A stretch of 64,000 bases of DNA, from assembly GCA_021851335.1 (NCBI GenBank), contig JAJZEA010000002.1, forward strand, positions 62,001 to 126,000, read 5' to 3'. Source of the stretch: Acidobacteriota bacterium. GTDB taxonomy: Bacteria > Acidobacteriota > Terriglobia > Terriglobales > Acidobacteriaceae. Below are positions 1 to 6,719 of this stretch, piece after piece (positions within the stretch are counted from its first letter, which is position 1; every line of letters starts with the position of its first letter). Both the position numbers and the translations under genes were made by a program. The notes below the pieces were generated by a model, which was not told the origin of the DNA, searched no databases, and saw only the letters and a list, made by a program, of their open reading frames with translations.

Positions 1-1055
1 ATCTGCGCTGCCAGCGTGGTCAGGGTCCGCTCATGCCGCTCTTGAAAGAATCCCGTGCGCACATGCTCCATATCCAGCACCCCGATCACGCGATTCTTAT
101 AAAACAGCGGCACCACCATCTCCGAGCGCGTCTCCGGATTAATCATGTAATAGCGCGAATCCTTATGTACATCCGGCACATTAATCAGCCGCCACTCGTG
201 AATTGCAGCGCCCACCAGGCCTGTATCGAGCGGCAGCCACTGGCCCGGCAGCGCCGTCTGGCCAAATCGCCAGCGATAGCGCGTCACCAGCCTCTGCCTG
301 CGCTCGTCCACCAGCATGATCGAAAACATCTGATAGTCGATCAGCCTGCGCAGCAACATGCCAATGCGTTCAAACAGCTTGTCCAGATCCAGAATGGACG
401 TCAGCTCCACTGAGATTTCGTTCAGCACCTCCAGTGTCTGCGTCTGTCGCGTCACGCGCGAGTAGAGACGCGCATTCTGGATCGACTGCGCAATCCTTGA
501 AGCTGTCAGTGTTAACAGGCGCAGGTGGTCCGCGCGAAAGAAATCCCGCTCTTCGCTTTCAATGTCCAGCACGCCGATCAGCCGATTTTTATTGATCAGC
601 GGAACCGTCAGCTCCGAGCGCACACACTCGTTCGCGGGAATGTAGCCGTCCACCTGCGAAACATCGTTAATCAGCATCGCCTGCTTGCTTTTGGCCACAC
701 GGCCCACCACGCCCTCACCCAGCGGAATGTGCATCCGTTCGATCTCCGGTGTGTGGCCAATCTGAAAACGCATCCGCAGTTCGCGTGAAGACTCGTCCAG
801 CAGCAGAATCGCAAAGATGCGATACGGAATTACCCTGCGAATCAACTCTGCCGTACGATTCAGCAATGTCCGCAGGTCCAGCGTTGTATTCAGTGTTTCG
901 GTCAGCTCCAGCAGAAAGGCAATATCCCGCTCCTGCGCATTCGCAGACTCCCCAACCGCAGGCAGCGATATGAAGGACTCGGCCTCGGCATCGTCAGAGG
1001 TCAGCATCGGTTCGTGCTCTGCGCGCATCTGCGGATTGTCACTCAACTCAGACAT
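1..1055 (-). CDS. Double GAF-domain sensor protein, C-terminus beyond window
   Basis: The minus-strand frame is open from the ATG at 1055 to the window edge, giving about 351 visible residues. After an acidic N-terminus (MSELSDNPQ...) there are two similar GAF units, roughly residues 50-190 and 210-350. Both carry the GAF signature of an exposed loop followed by a 'VPL..K.R.IGVLD.E' strand (VPLINKNRLIGVLDIE and VPLFYKNRVIGVLDME). GAF domains bind small ligands or act as dimerising sensor modules in the cytoplasm. In Acidobacteria such tandem GAF proteins often end in a SpoIIE-type phosphatase or a GGDEF domain, but the output domain is outside the window, so its role is unknown. It follows hpt and deoC on the same strand but has its own TACAAT box 8 bases before ATG and no Shine-Dalgarno sequence. 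Confidence 0.85.
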   Translation of the reverse strand, partial: MSELSDNPQMRAEHEPMLTSDDAEAESFISLPAVGESANAQERDIAFLLELTETLNTTLDLRTLLNRTAELIRRVIPYRIFAILLLDESSRELRMRFQIGHTPEIERMHIPLGEGVVGRVAKSKQAMLINDVSQVDGYIPANECVRSELTVPLINKNRLIGVLDIESEERDFFRADHLRLLTLTASRIAQSIQNARLYSRVTRQTQTLEVLNEISVELTSILDLDKLFERIGMLLRRLIDYQMFSIMLVDERRQRLVTRYRWRFGQTALPGQWLPLDTGLVGAAIHEWRLINVPDVHKDSRYYMINPETRSEMVVPLFYKNRVIGVLDMEHVRTGFFQERHERTLTTLAAQ

Positions 1056-1063
1056 TCTGGATG

Positions 1064-1069
1064 ATTGTA
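1064..1069 (-). promoter_or_regulatory. -10 box (TACAAT) of the GAF gene, leaderless arrangement
   Basis: On the minus strand TACAAT lies 8 bases before the ATG, so a start point 6-8 bases downstream of the box would fall on or next to the start codon. No convincing -35 hexamer is visible. This is a prediction from spacing. Confidence 0.45.
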
Positions 1070-1099
1070 GAGCAGAAGCCGCGCCTCTGTTTCAGGTGC

Positions 1100-1891
1100 T
1101 TACTCCGCTCCCAGCTCGCGCACCATCTTCACTGAAGCCGAGGCGCCGATTCTGCTTGCGCCCGCTTCCAGCATGGCGCGAGCCTCAGCTAGTGTTCGGA
1201 TGCCGCCTGAGGCTTTCACGCCGCACTGTCCGCCCGCTACGCCGCGCAACAGCGCCACATCGGCGACCGTCGCGCCTCCGGTCGAAAATCCTGTCGATGT
1301 TTTTAGATAATCCGCTCCGCTTTCCAACACAATCTCCGCTGCACGCAGCTTCTCCTCCACCGTCAACAGGCACGTCTCCAGAATCACTTTCAGCACAGCC
1401 TGTCGTTCATGCGTCACCTCGGCCACTCCGCGAATCGTCCGCGCCACCGCCTTGAAATCGCCCGACTTCAGTTGACTGACACTCATCACCATATCCACAT
1501 CGCGCGCGCCAAGTTTCGTCAACGCCAGAGCCTCCTGCCGCAGCGTGGAGGGCAGGGAAGCGCCCAGTGGAAAGCCGATCACCACACCGACCGAGATGCC
1601 CGTACCCGCCAACAACGAAGCCGCTGTGGATACCCAGACAGGATTCACCATAGCGCAGGCAAAGCGATAGCGAATCGCTTCGTCGCAAAGATTCTCCACC
1701 TGCATGCGCGTTGCTTCCGGTTTGAGCAGCGTGTGGTCAATCACCGCAGCAAGACTCTGCCAACTGGATAGATGCTGTGCTGCAAAACTCGCAGCATCAT
1801 ACGGCGGACGCCGGATATCATCCTCTGCCGTCTCGTAGAGTACTTCTTCGGTCATGTCGCTCACTTTCGGATCGCTGATACTACTTTTCAA
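1100..1891 (-). CDS. deoC: Deoxyribose-phosphate aldolase
   Basis: 263 residues. DeoC cleaves 2-deoxyribose-5-phosphate to glyceraldehyde-3-phosphate and acetaldehyde in deoxynucleoside catabolism. The class I aldolase signatures are present: DHTLLKP near residue 52, the Schiff-base lysine in KTSTGF (K197), and the second conserved lysine in VKASGGIRT (K226). The first codon is TTG at 1891, supported by GGAGG seven bases upstream; an internal ATG at codon 13 is the alternative. The first 45 residues are longer than in short family members and look unstructured. The gene starts 30 bases after hpt on the same strand, so the two probably form a nucleotide-salvage operon. Confidence 0.95.
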   Translation of the reverse strand: MKSSISDPKVSDMTEEVLYETAEDDIRRPPYDAASFAAQHLSSWQSLAAVIDHTLLKPEATRMQVENLCDEAIRYRFACAMVNPVWVSTAASLLAGTGISVGVVIGFPLGASLPSTLRQEALALTKLGARDVDMVMSVSQLKSGDFKAVARTIRGVAEVTHERQAVLKVILETCLLTVEEKLRAAEIVLESGADYLKTSTGFSTGGATVADVALLRGVAGGQCGVKASGGIRTLAEARAMLEAGASRIGASASVKMVRELGAE

Positions 1892-1921
1892 CGTGCGCCT
1901 CCGCGTTCAGAGTGCTTCTTC

Positions 1922-2461
1922 TTACGATGCTTCTTCAGACATCAGGCAGATATCCGGCAAATTGCGATAGCGCTCCGCAAAATCCATGCCGAAGCCAATC
2001 ACGAAAAGGTTGGGAATCGAGAAGCCGACATAATCCGCTTCGATCGGCTCCAACCGCCGCGATGGCTTATCCAGCAGTGTGGCAATCCGAAGGCTCTTAG
2101 GATGATGCTGCAGAAAAATCTTCCGCAGATAGGTTAGTGTAATCCCGGTATCCAGAATGTCTTCCACGACCAGAACATGCTTCCCTTCAATCGGCTCGTC
2201 CAGGTCTTTAATCAGCTTCACAGCGCCCGAAGTCCGATTGCTCTTGCCATAGCTGGAGACGGCTACAAAGTCAAAGGTCGCATCTGCATCCACGGCGCGC
2301 GCCAGATCAGCCAGAAACGGCGCAGCGCCTTTCAGCACGCCAATCATGACCAGCTTTTCGCCGCCTACATCACGCGTGATCTGCGCGCCCATCTCCTGAA
2401 TTCGCGCCGCAATCTGCTCACGCGTGAAGAGAATTTCCAATCCGTGTTTGTCCTGTGCCAT
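1922..2461 (-). CDS. hpt: Hypoxanthine phosphoribosyltransferase
   Basis: 179 residues from the ATG at 2461. The enzyme joins hypoxanthine or guanine to PRPP to give IMP or GMP in purine salvage. The PRPP-binding motif VVEDILDTG is intact at about residues 97-106, and VSSYGK (flexible loop), MIGVLKGA and a C-terminal 'DYVGFSIPNLFVIGFGMDFAERYRNL' type segment match the family. The frame is open 29 codons further upstream, but that extension is Arg/Gly-rich and unlike any Hpt N-terminus, so the internal ATG is preferred. There is no Shine-Dalgarno sequence. A GATACT box 7 bases before ATG suggests a leaderless transcript. hpt diverges from lgt and leads deoC. Confidence 0.95.
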   Translation of the reverse strand: MAQDKHGLEILFTREQIAARIQEMGAQITRDVGGEKLVMIGVLKGAAPFLADLARAVDADATFDFVAVSSYGKSNRTSGAVKLIKDLDEPIEGKHVLVVEDILDTGITLTYLRKIFLQHHPKSLRIATLLDKPSRRLEPIEADYVGFSIPNLFVIGFGMDFAERYRNLPDICLMSEEAS

Positions 2462-2468
2462 GCGATTC

Positions 2469-2474
2469 AGTATC
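2469..2474 (-). promoter_or_regulatory. Possible -10 box (GATACT) of hpt
   Basis: GATACT on the minus strand ends 7 bases before the hpt ATG, in the same short-leader geometry as the facing lgt box. It matches four of six TATAAT positions and no clear -35 was found. Confidence 0.35.
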
Positions 2475-2539
2475 GCCGTTCGCGGCCTTCGTCGCCAAAT
2501 CCAGCCCGGCGATTTTTCCTGTCTTCCCCTGCCGCCGTC

Positions 2540-2545
2540 TATACT
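2540..2545 (+). promoter_or_regulatory. -10 box (TATACT) of lgt, leaderless arrangement
   Basis: TATACT (five of six consensus bases) ends 8 bases before the preferred lgt ATG at 2554, leaving a leader of about 0-3 bases and no room for a ribosome-binding site. Confidence 0.5.
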
Positions 2546-2553
2546 CACTGAGT

Positions 2554-3390
2554 ATGCTGCCTTACCTGCACATCGGCTTTCACCTTGCCTTTCACCTCGG
2601 CGGACATCTCTTCCACATCGGTCCCTGGGATATTCCCACCTTTGGATTGATGTTGTGGGTAGCGACCGTCAGCGGCGCAGCCGTGCTTCACTTAAGCTTC
2701 CGCCGCGCACACATCCTTGACCGGCAGGGTGAGGCCGCCGATGCCGTTGGCATCGTTGCCATGGCTGTTGTCGCAGGTATCGTGGGAGCGAAGCTTTGGC
2801 ATGTGCTGGATACCCCAGCCGATTTCCGCGCCGCCGGATGGTCTGTGCTCTGGGCCACCGGCGGATTCGCCTGGTTTGGCGGTCTTGTCGGCGGCATTCT
2901 CGCTTTGGTCGTGCAGGGCCGATCCATCGGACTTTCCGCACTCAAAACGCTTGATCTTGCCTCACCGGCTGCCGCCGTTGGTTACGCCATTGGACGCATC
3001 GGATGCCTCACCAGCGGTGATGGCGACTACGGAATTCCCAGTCATCTTCCCTGGGCCATGGCCTTCCCTCGCGGACTCGATCCCACGCCCCCCGGTGTGC
3101 GGGTTCATCCCACTCCACTTTACGAGTGCATCGTCGGCCTGCTCATTGCCTGGCTGCTCTGGAAGCGTTCAGCCCCGCAACTCCATCGCGTGGGTACCGG
3201 CGCAGTCGTTGGCGAGTATCTGATTCTCACCGGAATCGCGCGTTTTCTCGTTGAGTTCATCCGCATCAATCCCCATATTCTGTGGGGATTGTCCAACGCG
3301 CAACTGGCCAGCCTGGGTTCGGTCCTTGCCGGAGCCTTGCTACTCGTGCGCGCGCGTGGCCAGCAGCAGGGTTCTACTGCCTCGGCCTGA
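2554..3390 (+). CDS. lgt: Prolipoprotein diacylglyceryl transferase
   Basis: 278 residues. Lgt transfers diacylglycerol from phosphatidylglycerol to the lipobox cysteine of prolipoproteins in the inner membrane. It is a polytopic membrane protein with several hydrophobic helices. Family motifs are visible: RIGCLTSGDGDYG (the conserved Arg-Ile-Gly-Cys region), HPTPLYE near residue 185, and RFLVEFIR near residue 233. The frame is open 33 codons further upstream, but that stretch overlaps hpt and is not Lgt-like, so the ATG at 2554 is used. The partner lipoprotein enzyme lspA lies at the far end of the window. The TGA stop lies inside the first copy of a 16-bp tandem repeat. Confidence 0.94.
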   Translation: MLPYLHIGFHLAFHLGGHLFHIGPWDIPTFGLMLWVATVSGAAVLHLSFRRAHILDRQGEAADAVGIVAMAVVAGIVGAKLWHVLDTPADFRAAGWSVLWATGGFAWFGGLVGGILALVVQGRSIGLSALKTLDLASPAAAVGYAIGRIGCLTSGDGDYGIPSHLPWAMAFPRGLDPTPPGVRVHPTPLYECIVGLLIAWLLWKRSAPQLHRVGTGAVVGEYLILTGIARFLVEFIRINPHILWGLSNAQLASLGSVLAGALLLVRARGQQQGSTASA

Positions 3391-3414
3391 TCTCGCTTCG
3401 GCCTGACCTCGCTT
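3383..3414. repeat. 16-bp tandem duplication spanning the lgt stop codon
   Basis: Two adjacent copies, CGGCCTGATCTCGCTT and CGGCCTGACCTCGCTT, differ at one base. The TGA of lgt is in the first copy. A partial third copy (CGCTTCGAG) follows. Similar duplications occur at other gene ends in this window. Confidence 0.9.
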
Positions 3415-3423
3415 CGCTTCGAG

Positions 3424-4491
3424 TCACTCTGCAGGTTCGGTCGCCCAGTCGCACTCCACCCAGCCTCGCTTGCGTGTGCTTTCTTCCGCCATCTCCAGCA
3501 CTCGCGCCACCCGCCACGCCTCCAGCGCCGTCACCGGCAGCGCGACCTTGCCCAGCAAAGCGTCGCGCACCCCGGCGTAGTACTTCCGATAATCGCCGAC
3601 AAGGGTCGGCACGCTTCGCTTGTATATCCGGCCATCCTCATCGGTCGCCAGCACACCCCACGCTGACTCCGTTTCCACTCCCAGATCGTCCGTTACACGC
3701 GATCCATTCGAGCGCAGTCGTTCTTCCTGCGGATCGAGACCCCACTTCACAAAGTCGCCCTTGTCGCCACGCACGCGATACCGCGGACGCGGCTGCGCCG
3801 ACAGACAGTTGGCTGATGCTGTCGCGATCCGTCCCGGATAGTGCAGGCGAACCGTAAAGCTGTCCACCGCGCGAGCATGCGCGCGCTCAATCAGCACCTC
3901 GCCGCTCACCGCATCCGGCAGTCCAAAAAGCTGGATGATCTGGTCCACCAGATGCGTACCCAGGTCCAGCAGCGTTCCCGTACCCGGTCCTCCTGCATCA
4001 CGCCAGACCTCGGGTTTGGGCGCCGGTCGCCAGCGATCAAAAGTGGACTCCAGATAAGCCACCTCGCCAAGCTTCTTTTCGCACAGCAGCTCACACAGCG
4101 TCATGAAGTCACCATCGAATCGACGGTTGTGATATGGAATCAGCTTGCGTCCGCTGGCTCGCGCTGCGGCCATCATCGCCGCAATCTCATCGCTCGAGTT
4201 GCCTACCGGCTTGTCTACCACCACATTGCGACCCGCAGCCAGCGCCTGCTTCGCCAGTACGGCATGAGCATCGTTCGGCGTCGCAATCACGATCAACTCC
4301 AGCGTCCTGTCCTCCAGCATCGCCTCCAGTGACGCATACGTGCGGATGCCCGGATAGCGAGCCTCCGCTTCGCGTTTGCTTCGCTCCACAACACCCGCCA
4401 GTTCCAGCCCATCCACGGCGTCGATCATCGGCGCGTGAAACACCTGACCCGCCAATCCAAACCCCACCACGCCCGCTCGAATTCCACCCAT
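3424..4491 (-). CDS. Gfo/Idh/MocA-family NAD(P)-dependent oxidoreductase
   Basis: 355 residues. The N-terminal Rossmann fold starts at once (GVVGFGLAGQVFHAPMI, residues 8-24). The family's EKP-type motif appears as VVDKPVG near residue 91. The segment IPYHNRRFDGDF near residue 118 resembles the YdgJ/YhhX group (HNRRWD.DF), and GTLLDLGTHLVDQ carries the usual Asp/His pair of the C-terminal alpha/beta substrate domain. Members oxidise or reduce sugars, inositols or related compounds in the cytoplasm; the substrate here cannot be read from sequence. GGGAG sits about 10 bases before ATG. It is divergent from the cytochrome operon and convergent with lgt. Confidence 0.92.
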   Translation of the reverse strand: MGGIRAGVVGFGLAGQVFHAPMIDAVDGLELAGVVERSKREAEARYPGIRTYASLEAMLEDRTLELIVIATPNDAHAVLAKQALAAGRNVVVDKPVGNSSDEIAAMMAAARASGRKLIPYHNRRFDGDFMTLCELLCEKKLGEVAYLESTFDRWRPAPKPEVWRDAGGPGTGTLLDLGTHLVDQIIQLFGLPDAVSGEVLIERAHARAVDSFTVRLHYPGRIATASANCLSAQPRPRYRVRGDKGDFVKWGLDPQEERLRSNGSRVTDDLGVETESAWGVLATDEDGRIYKRSVPTLVGDYRKYYAGVRDALLGKVALPVTALEAWRVARVLEMAEESTRKRGWVECDWATEPAE

Positions 4492-4605
4492 CCTGCATGC
4501 TCCCTTCCAACACGAGTGCTGGACCTGAGTGTATCAACCCATACAGAATCCTTGCTCGGCATTGGCCATGCGCCTCTGGATCCCCGAGATAACGATCAGA
4601 TGAAC

Positions 4606-4621
4606 TGTGACTGTGATCACA
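4606..4621 (+). promoter_or_regulatory. CRP/FNR-family operator, perfect TGTGA-N6-TCACA
   Basis: TGTGACTGTGATCACA matches the CRP consensus half-sites exactly. Its centre (4613.5) lies about 30-35 bases upstream of a TACATT box at 4644-4649, the geometry of a class II CRP-activated promoter. Which CRP/FNR-family protein would bind is not known. Confidence 0.7.
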
Positions 4622-4643
4622 AACATCTCAATCCAAATTTGTG

Positions 4644-4649
4644 TACATT
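4644..4649 (+). promoter_or_regulatory. Predicted -10 box (TACATT) of the cytochrome operon
   Basis: TACATT matches four of six TATAAT bases. With a start near 4655 the upstream CRP site would be centred at about -41.5, as in class II promoters. The resulting leader would be about 140 bases. Confidence 0.5.
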
Positions 4650-4766
4650 GAGGAGGATGGTTGGAGGTCAGCTCATCCTGTTAGAGTTGAAGGCCTGTGC
4701 CCTGCGAAGAATAATTCGTACTCCTTGATTGAAGAGGTCTAGCTTACATTGGTTAGGCTAACGAAA

Positions 4767-4782
4767 GCGCGGAAAACCGCGC
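4767..4782 (+). other. GC hairpin in the 5' leader of the cytochrome-porin gene
   Basis: GCGCGG-AAAA-CCGCGC forms a perfect 6-bp stem with a four-base loop, ending three bases before the ACGGAG ribosome-binding region. It could modulate mRNA stability or translation; no function is shown. Confidence 0.6.
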
Positions 4783-4798
4783 GGATACGGAGTTTGTG

Positions 4799-6118
4799 AT
4801 GAAGGGCTTACTCAAAAAAACGTTCGTACTGGCTGCGTTGTTTTCTGCACTGCCCTATGCTCAGGCAGTGCCCAGCTTTGCTCGCCAGACTGGACTTTCC
4901 TGTAACGTATGTCACTCGAATCCACCGGAACTGACTCCATTCGGACGCAAGTTCAAACTGGAAGGCTATGTGCTCACCGACATGACGGCCAAGGACAAAA
5001 TCGGCAACACGCGCGATCTCCTGCTTTCCAAATACATTCCTCTGTCGGCCATGATTCAGATCTCCAACACATCCATTCAGTCCACACAGCCCGGATCGCA
5101 AAATAACTCCGCCGGATTTCCTCAGCAACTCAGCCTCTTTCTCGCCGGAGCCTTTGCCTCTCACTTCGGCGGTCTGGCTCAGATCACCTACACGCACGCA
5201 GACGATCACTTCGGCATGGATAATACCGATCTTCGTTACGCCAATCAGGGCAAGCTCGCCGGCAAGGACTGGCAATACGGCATCACGGCAAACAACAATC
5301 CAGGCGTCGAAGACATATGGAACAGCACGCCTGTCTGGGGATTTCCCTGGATATCCTCCGGCGCTGGAGTCGGTTCGCTGGCTTCGCCCGTCATTCAAAA
5401 TCTAGGGCAGGACGTTGCCGGCGTCGGTGGCTATGGCATGTGGAACGATCATCTCTACGGCGACCTGTCCATCTATCGCTCCGAGCATGCCGGTGCCGCG
5501 CCGCCAATCACGGGTGCAGGACAGAGCTACAATATCAGCGGTGTCGCTCCCTACTGGCGTCTCGCCTGGCAGCAGAACTTCGGCAATAACTATCTCGCGG
5601 TAGGCAGCTATGGCATGTACATGAAGTCGTTCCCCAATGCCATCTCCGGACCTTCCGACAACTATATCGATCCATCCTTTGACTTCCAGTATGAGCGCCC
5701 TTTCGGAGCCAATCTGCTTGACGCGCACGGAAGCTGGACGCATGAGAGTTCCACGTTGAATGCAACCTTTGCCGCAGGCGGAGCAACCACGGCTGACAAT
5801 CACCTCAACCAGTTGAAACTCGACAGCACCTTCCACTGGCGCAATCGTTATTCCCTCACCGGTGCGCTCTTCCAGATCACCGGCAACTCCGATGCGTTGC
5901 TCTACGCGCCTGCCGCCGTCACCGGCAGCAACAACGGCAATCCCGACACCGCCGGTTATGTCGCCCAGTTCGGCTACTGGCCCGTCCAGAACATTGATCT
6001 CACCGTCGCCTACACCGGTTACACCAAATTCAACGGAGCCAGCACAAACTACGACGGAGCCAATCGGAATGCTTCCGATAACAACACGGTCTATGTTGCT
6101 CTTTGGCTCAATTTCTGA
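4799..6118 (+). CDS. Monoheme c-type cytochrome fused to an outer-membrane beta-barrel (Cyc2-like architecture)
   Basis: 439 residues from the ATG at 4799 (a GTG directly before it is the alternative); ACGGAG lies upstream. A signal peptide ends near AQA. It is followed by a short domain with one heme-binding motif, CNVCH near residue 38, within the conserved context FARQTGLSCNVCHSNPPELTPFGRKFKLEGY. The remaining roughly 370 residues are rich in aromatic/Gly/Asn alternation typical of beta-strands, and the protein ends in VALWLNF, with the C-terminal phenylalanine of outer-membrane barrels. One small cytochrome domain plus a barrel is the layout of Cyc2-type porin-cytochromes that pass electrons across the outer membrane. 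Assignment to true Cyc2 is inference. The next genes encode Rieske and cytochrome b, so it probably feeds or drains a bc-type complex. Confidence 0.75.
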   Translation: MKGLLKKTFVLAALFSALPYAQAVPSFARQTGLSCNVCHSNPPELTPFGRKFKLEGYVLTDMTAKDKIGNTRDLLLSKYIPLSAMIQISNTSIQSTQPGSQNNSAGFPQQLSLFLAGAFASHFGGLAQITYTHADDHFGMDNTDLRYANQGKLAGKDWQYGITANNNPGVEDIWNSTPVWGFPWISSGAGVGSLASPVIQNLGQDVAGVGGYGMWNDHLYGDLSIYRSEHAGAAPPITGAGQSYNISGVAPYWRLAWQQNFGNNYLAVGSYGMYMKSFPNAISGPSDNYIDPSFDFQYERPFGANLLDAHGSWTHESSTLNATFAAGGATTADNHLNQLKLDSTFHWRNRYSLTGALFQITGNSDALLYAPAAVTGSNNGNPDTAGYVAQFGYWPVQNIDLTVAYTGYTKFNGASTNYDGANRNASDNNTVYVALWLNF

Positions 6119-6144
6119 GTTCTAAGCTTCATCCAGGAGGTCCT

Positions 6145-6702
6145 ATGCAGGAGAACGCCAATCTTTCAACTTCATCTTCCGCGGGGGATGTGATTGTCAT
6201 AAACCGGCGCTCATTTATGGGTGCTCTGATGGCCATTGGTTCCGCCGCAATGGGAGCGGTACTGGCGGTTCCGGTGCTCCGATACGTGCTCTATCCACTC
6301 TACGCAAAAGCATCGGGTGCTGGTTGGTCTGAGGTTGGCGCTGTCAGTGACTTTGCCACTGCCCAAGCGCCCATCCGCAAGACCATAACCTTTGTGCAGC
6401 GGGATGGCTGGCGCGAAGTCGTCAGTTCGCAATCAGTATATGTCCATCACTCGGAGAACGGAGATCTGCGCGTGCTCTCTGCCATCTGTCCTCATTTGGG
6501 CTGTAGTGTCTCCTGGCAGCAGGGGCAGGATGAGTTTGTCTGTCCATGTCATGGTGGCCGGTTCCAAGCTAACGGAACGCATGTCTACGGTCCGCCGCCG
6601 CGAGGCATGGACGAACTGCCGTCTCGTGTGAACAACGGAAAACTTCAGGTGCACTTCGAGTACTTCCGCTCCAATGTGCCCAACAAAGAACAACTGAGCT
6701 GA
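6145..6702 (+). CDS. Rieske iron-sulfur protein of a cytochrome bc-type complex
   Basis: 185 residues. AGGAGG four bases before the ATG at 6145 fixes the start. The N-terminus has a twin-arginine-like NRRSFMG followed by a hydrophobic anchor (residues about 20-45). The [2Fe-2S] ligands are intact: CPHLGC at 115-120 and CPCHGG at 133-138, including both disulfide cysteines. The protein would pass electrons from quinol at the Qo site to a c-type heme on the periplasmic side. It lies between the cytochrome-porin gene and the cytochrome b fusion, 26 and 17 bases from them, so the three are one transcription unit. Confidence 0.95.
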   Translation: MQENANLSTSSSAGDVIVINRRSFMGALMAIGSAAMGAVLAVPVLRYVLYPLYAKASGAGWSEVGAVSDFATAQAPIRKTITFVQRDGWREVVSSQSVYVHHSENGDLRVLSAICPHLGCSVSWQQGQDEFVCPCHGGRFQANGTHVYGPPPRGMDELPSRVNNGKLQVHFEYFRSNVPNKEQLS

Positions 6703-6719
6703 CCGTAGAGAGGTGACTC

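Larger units (their letters stand above)
4492..4798. other. Divergent intergenic region with respiratory-operon control elements
   Basis: This 307-base stretch holds no convincing gene. It contains a perfect CRP-type palindrome, a matching -10 box, a GTTAG-G-CTAAC palindrome near 4752 and a GC hairpin just before the ribosome-binding site of the next gene. An open frame of 23 codons starts at 4658 but has no properly spaced ribosome-binding site. Confidence 0.7.

Noticed and set aside
4658-4728. A possible 23-residue leader peptide before the cytochrome-porin gene
   Set aside because: AGGAGG touches the ATG, so it cannot work as a normal ribosome-binding site, and the peptide shows no attenuator-like codon run.
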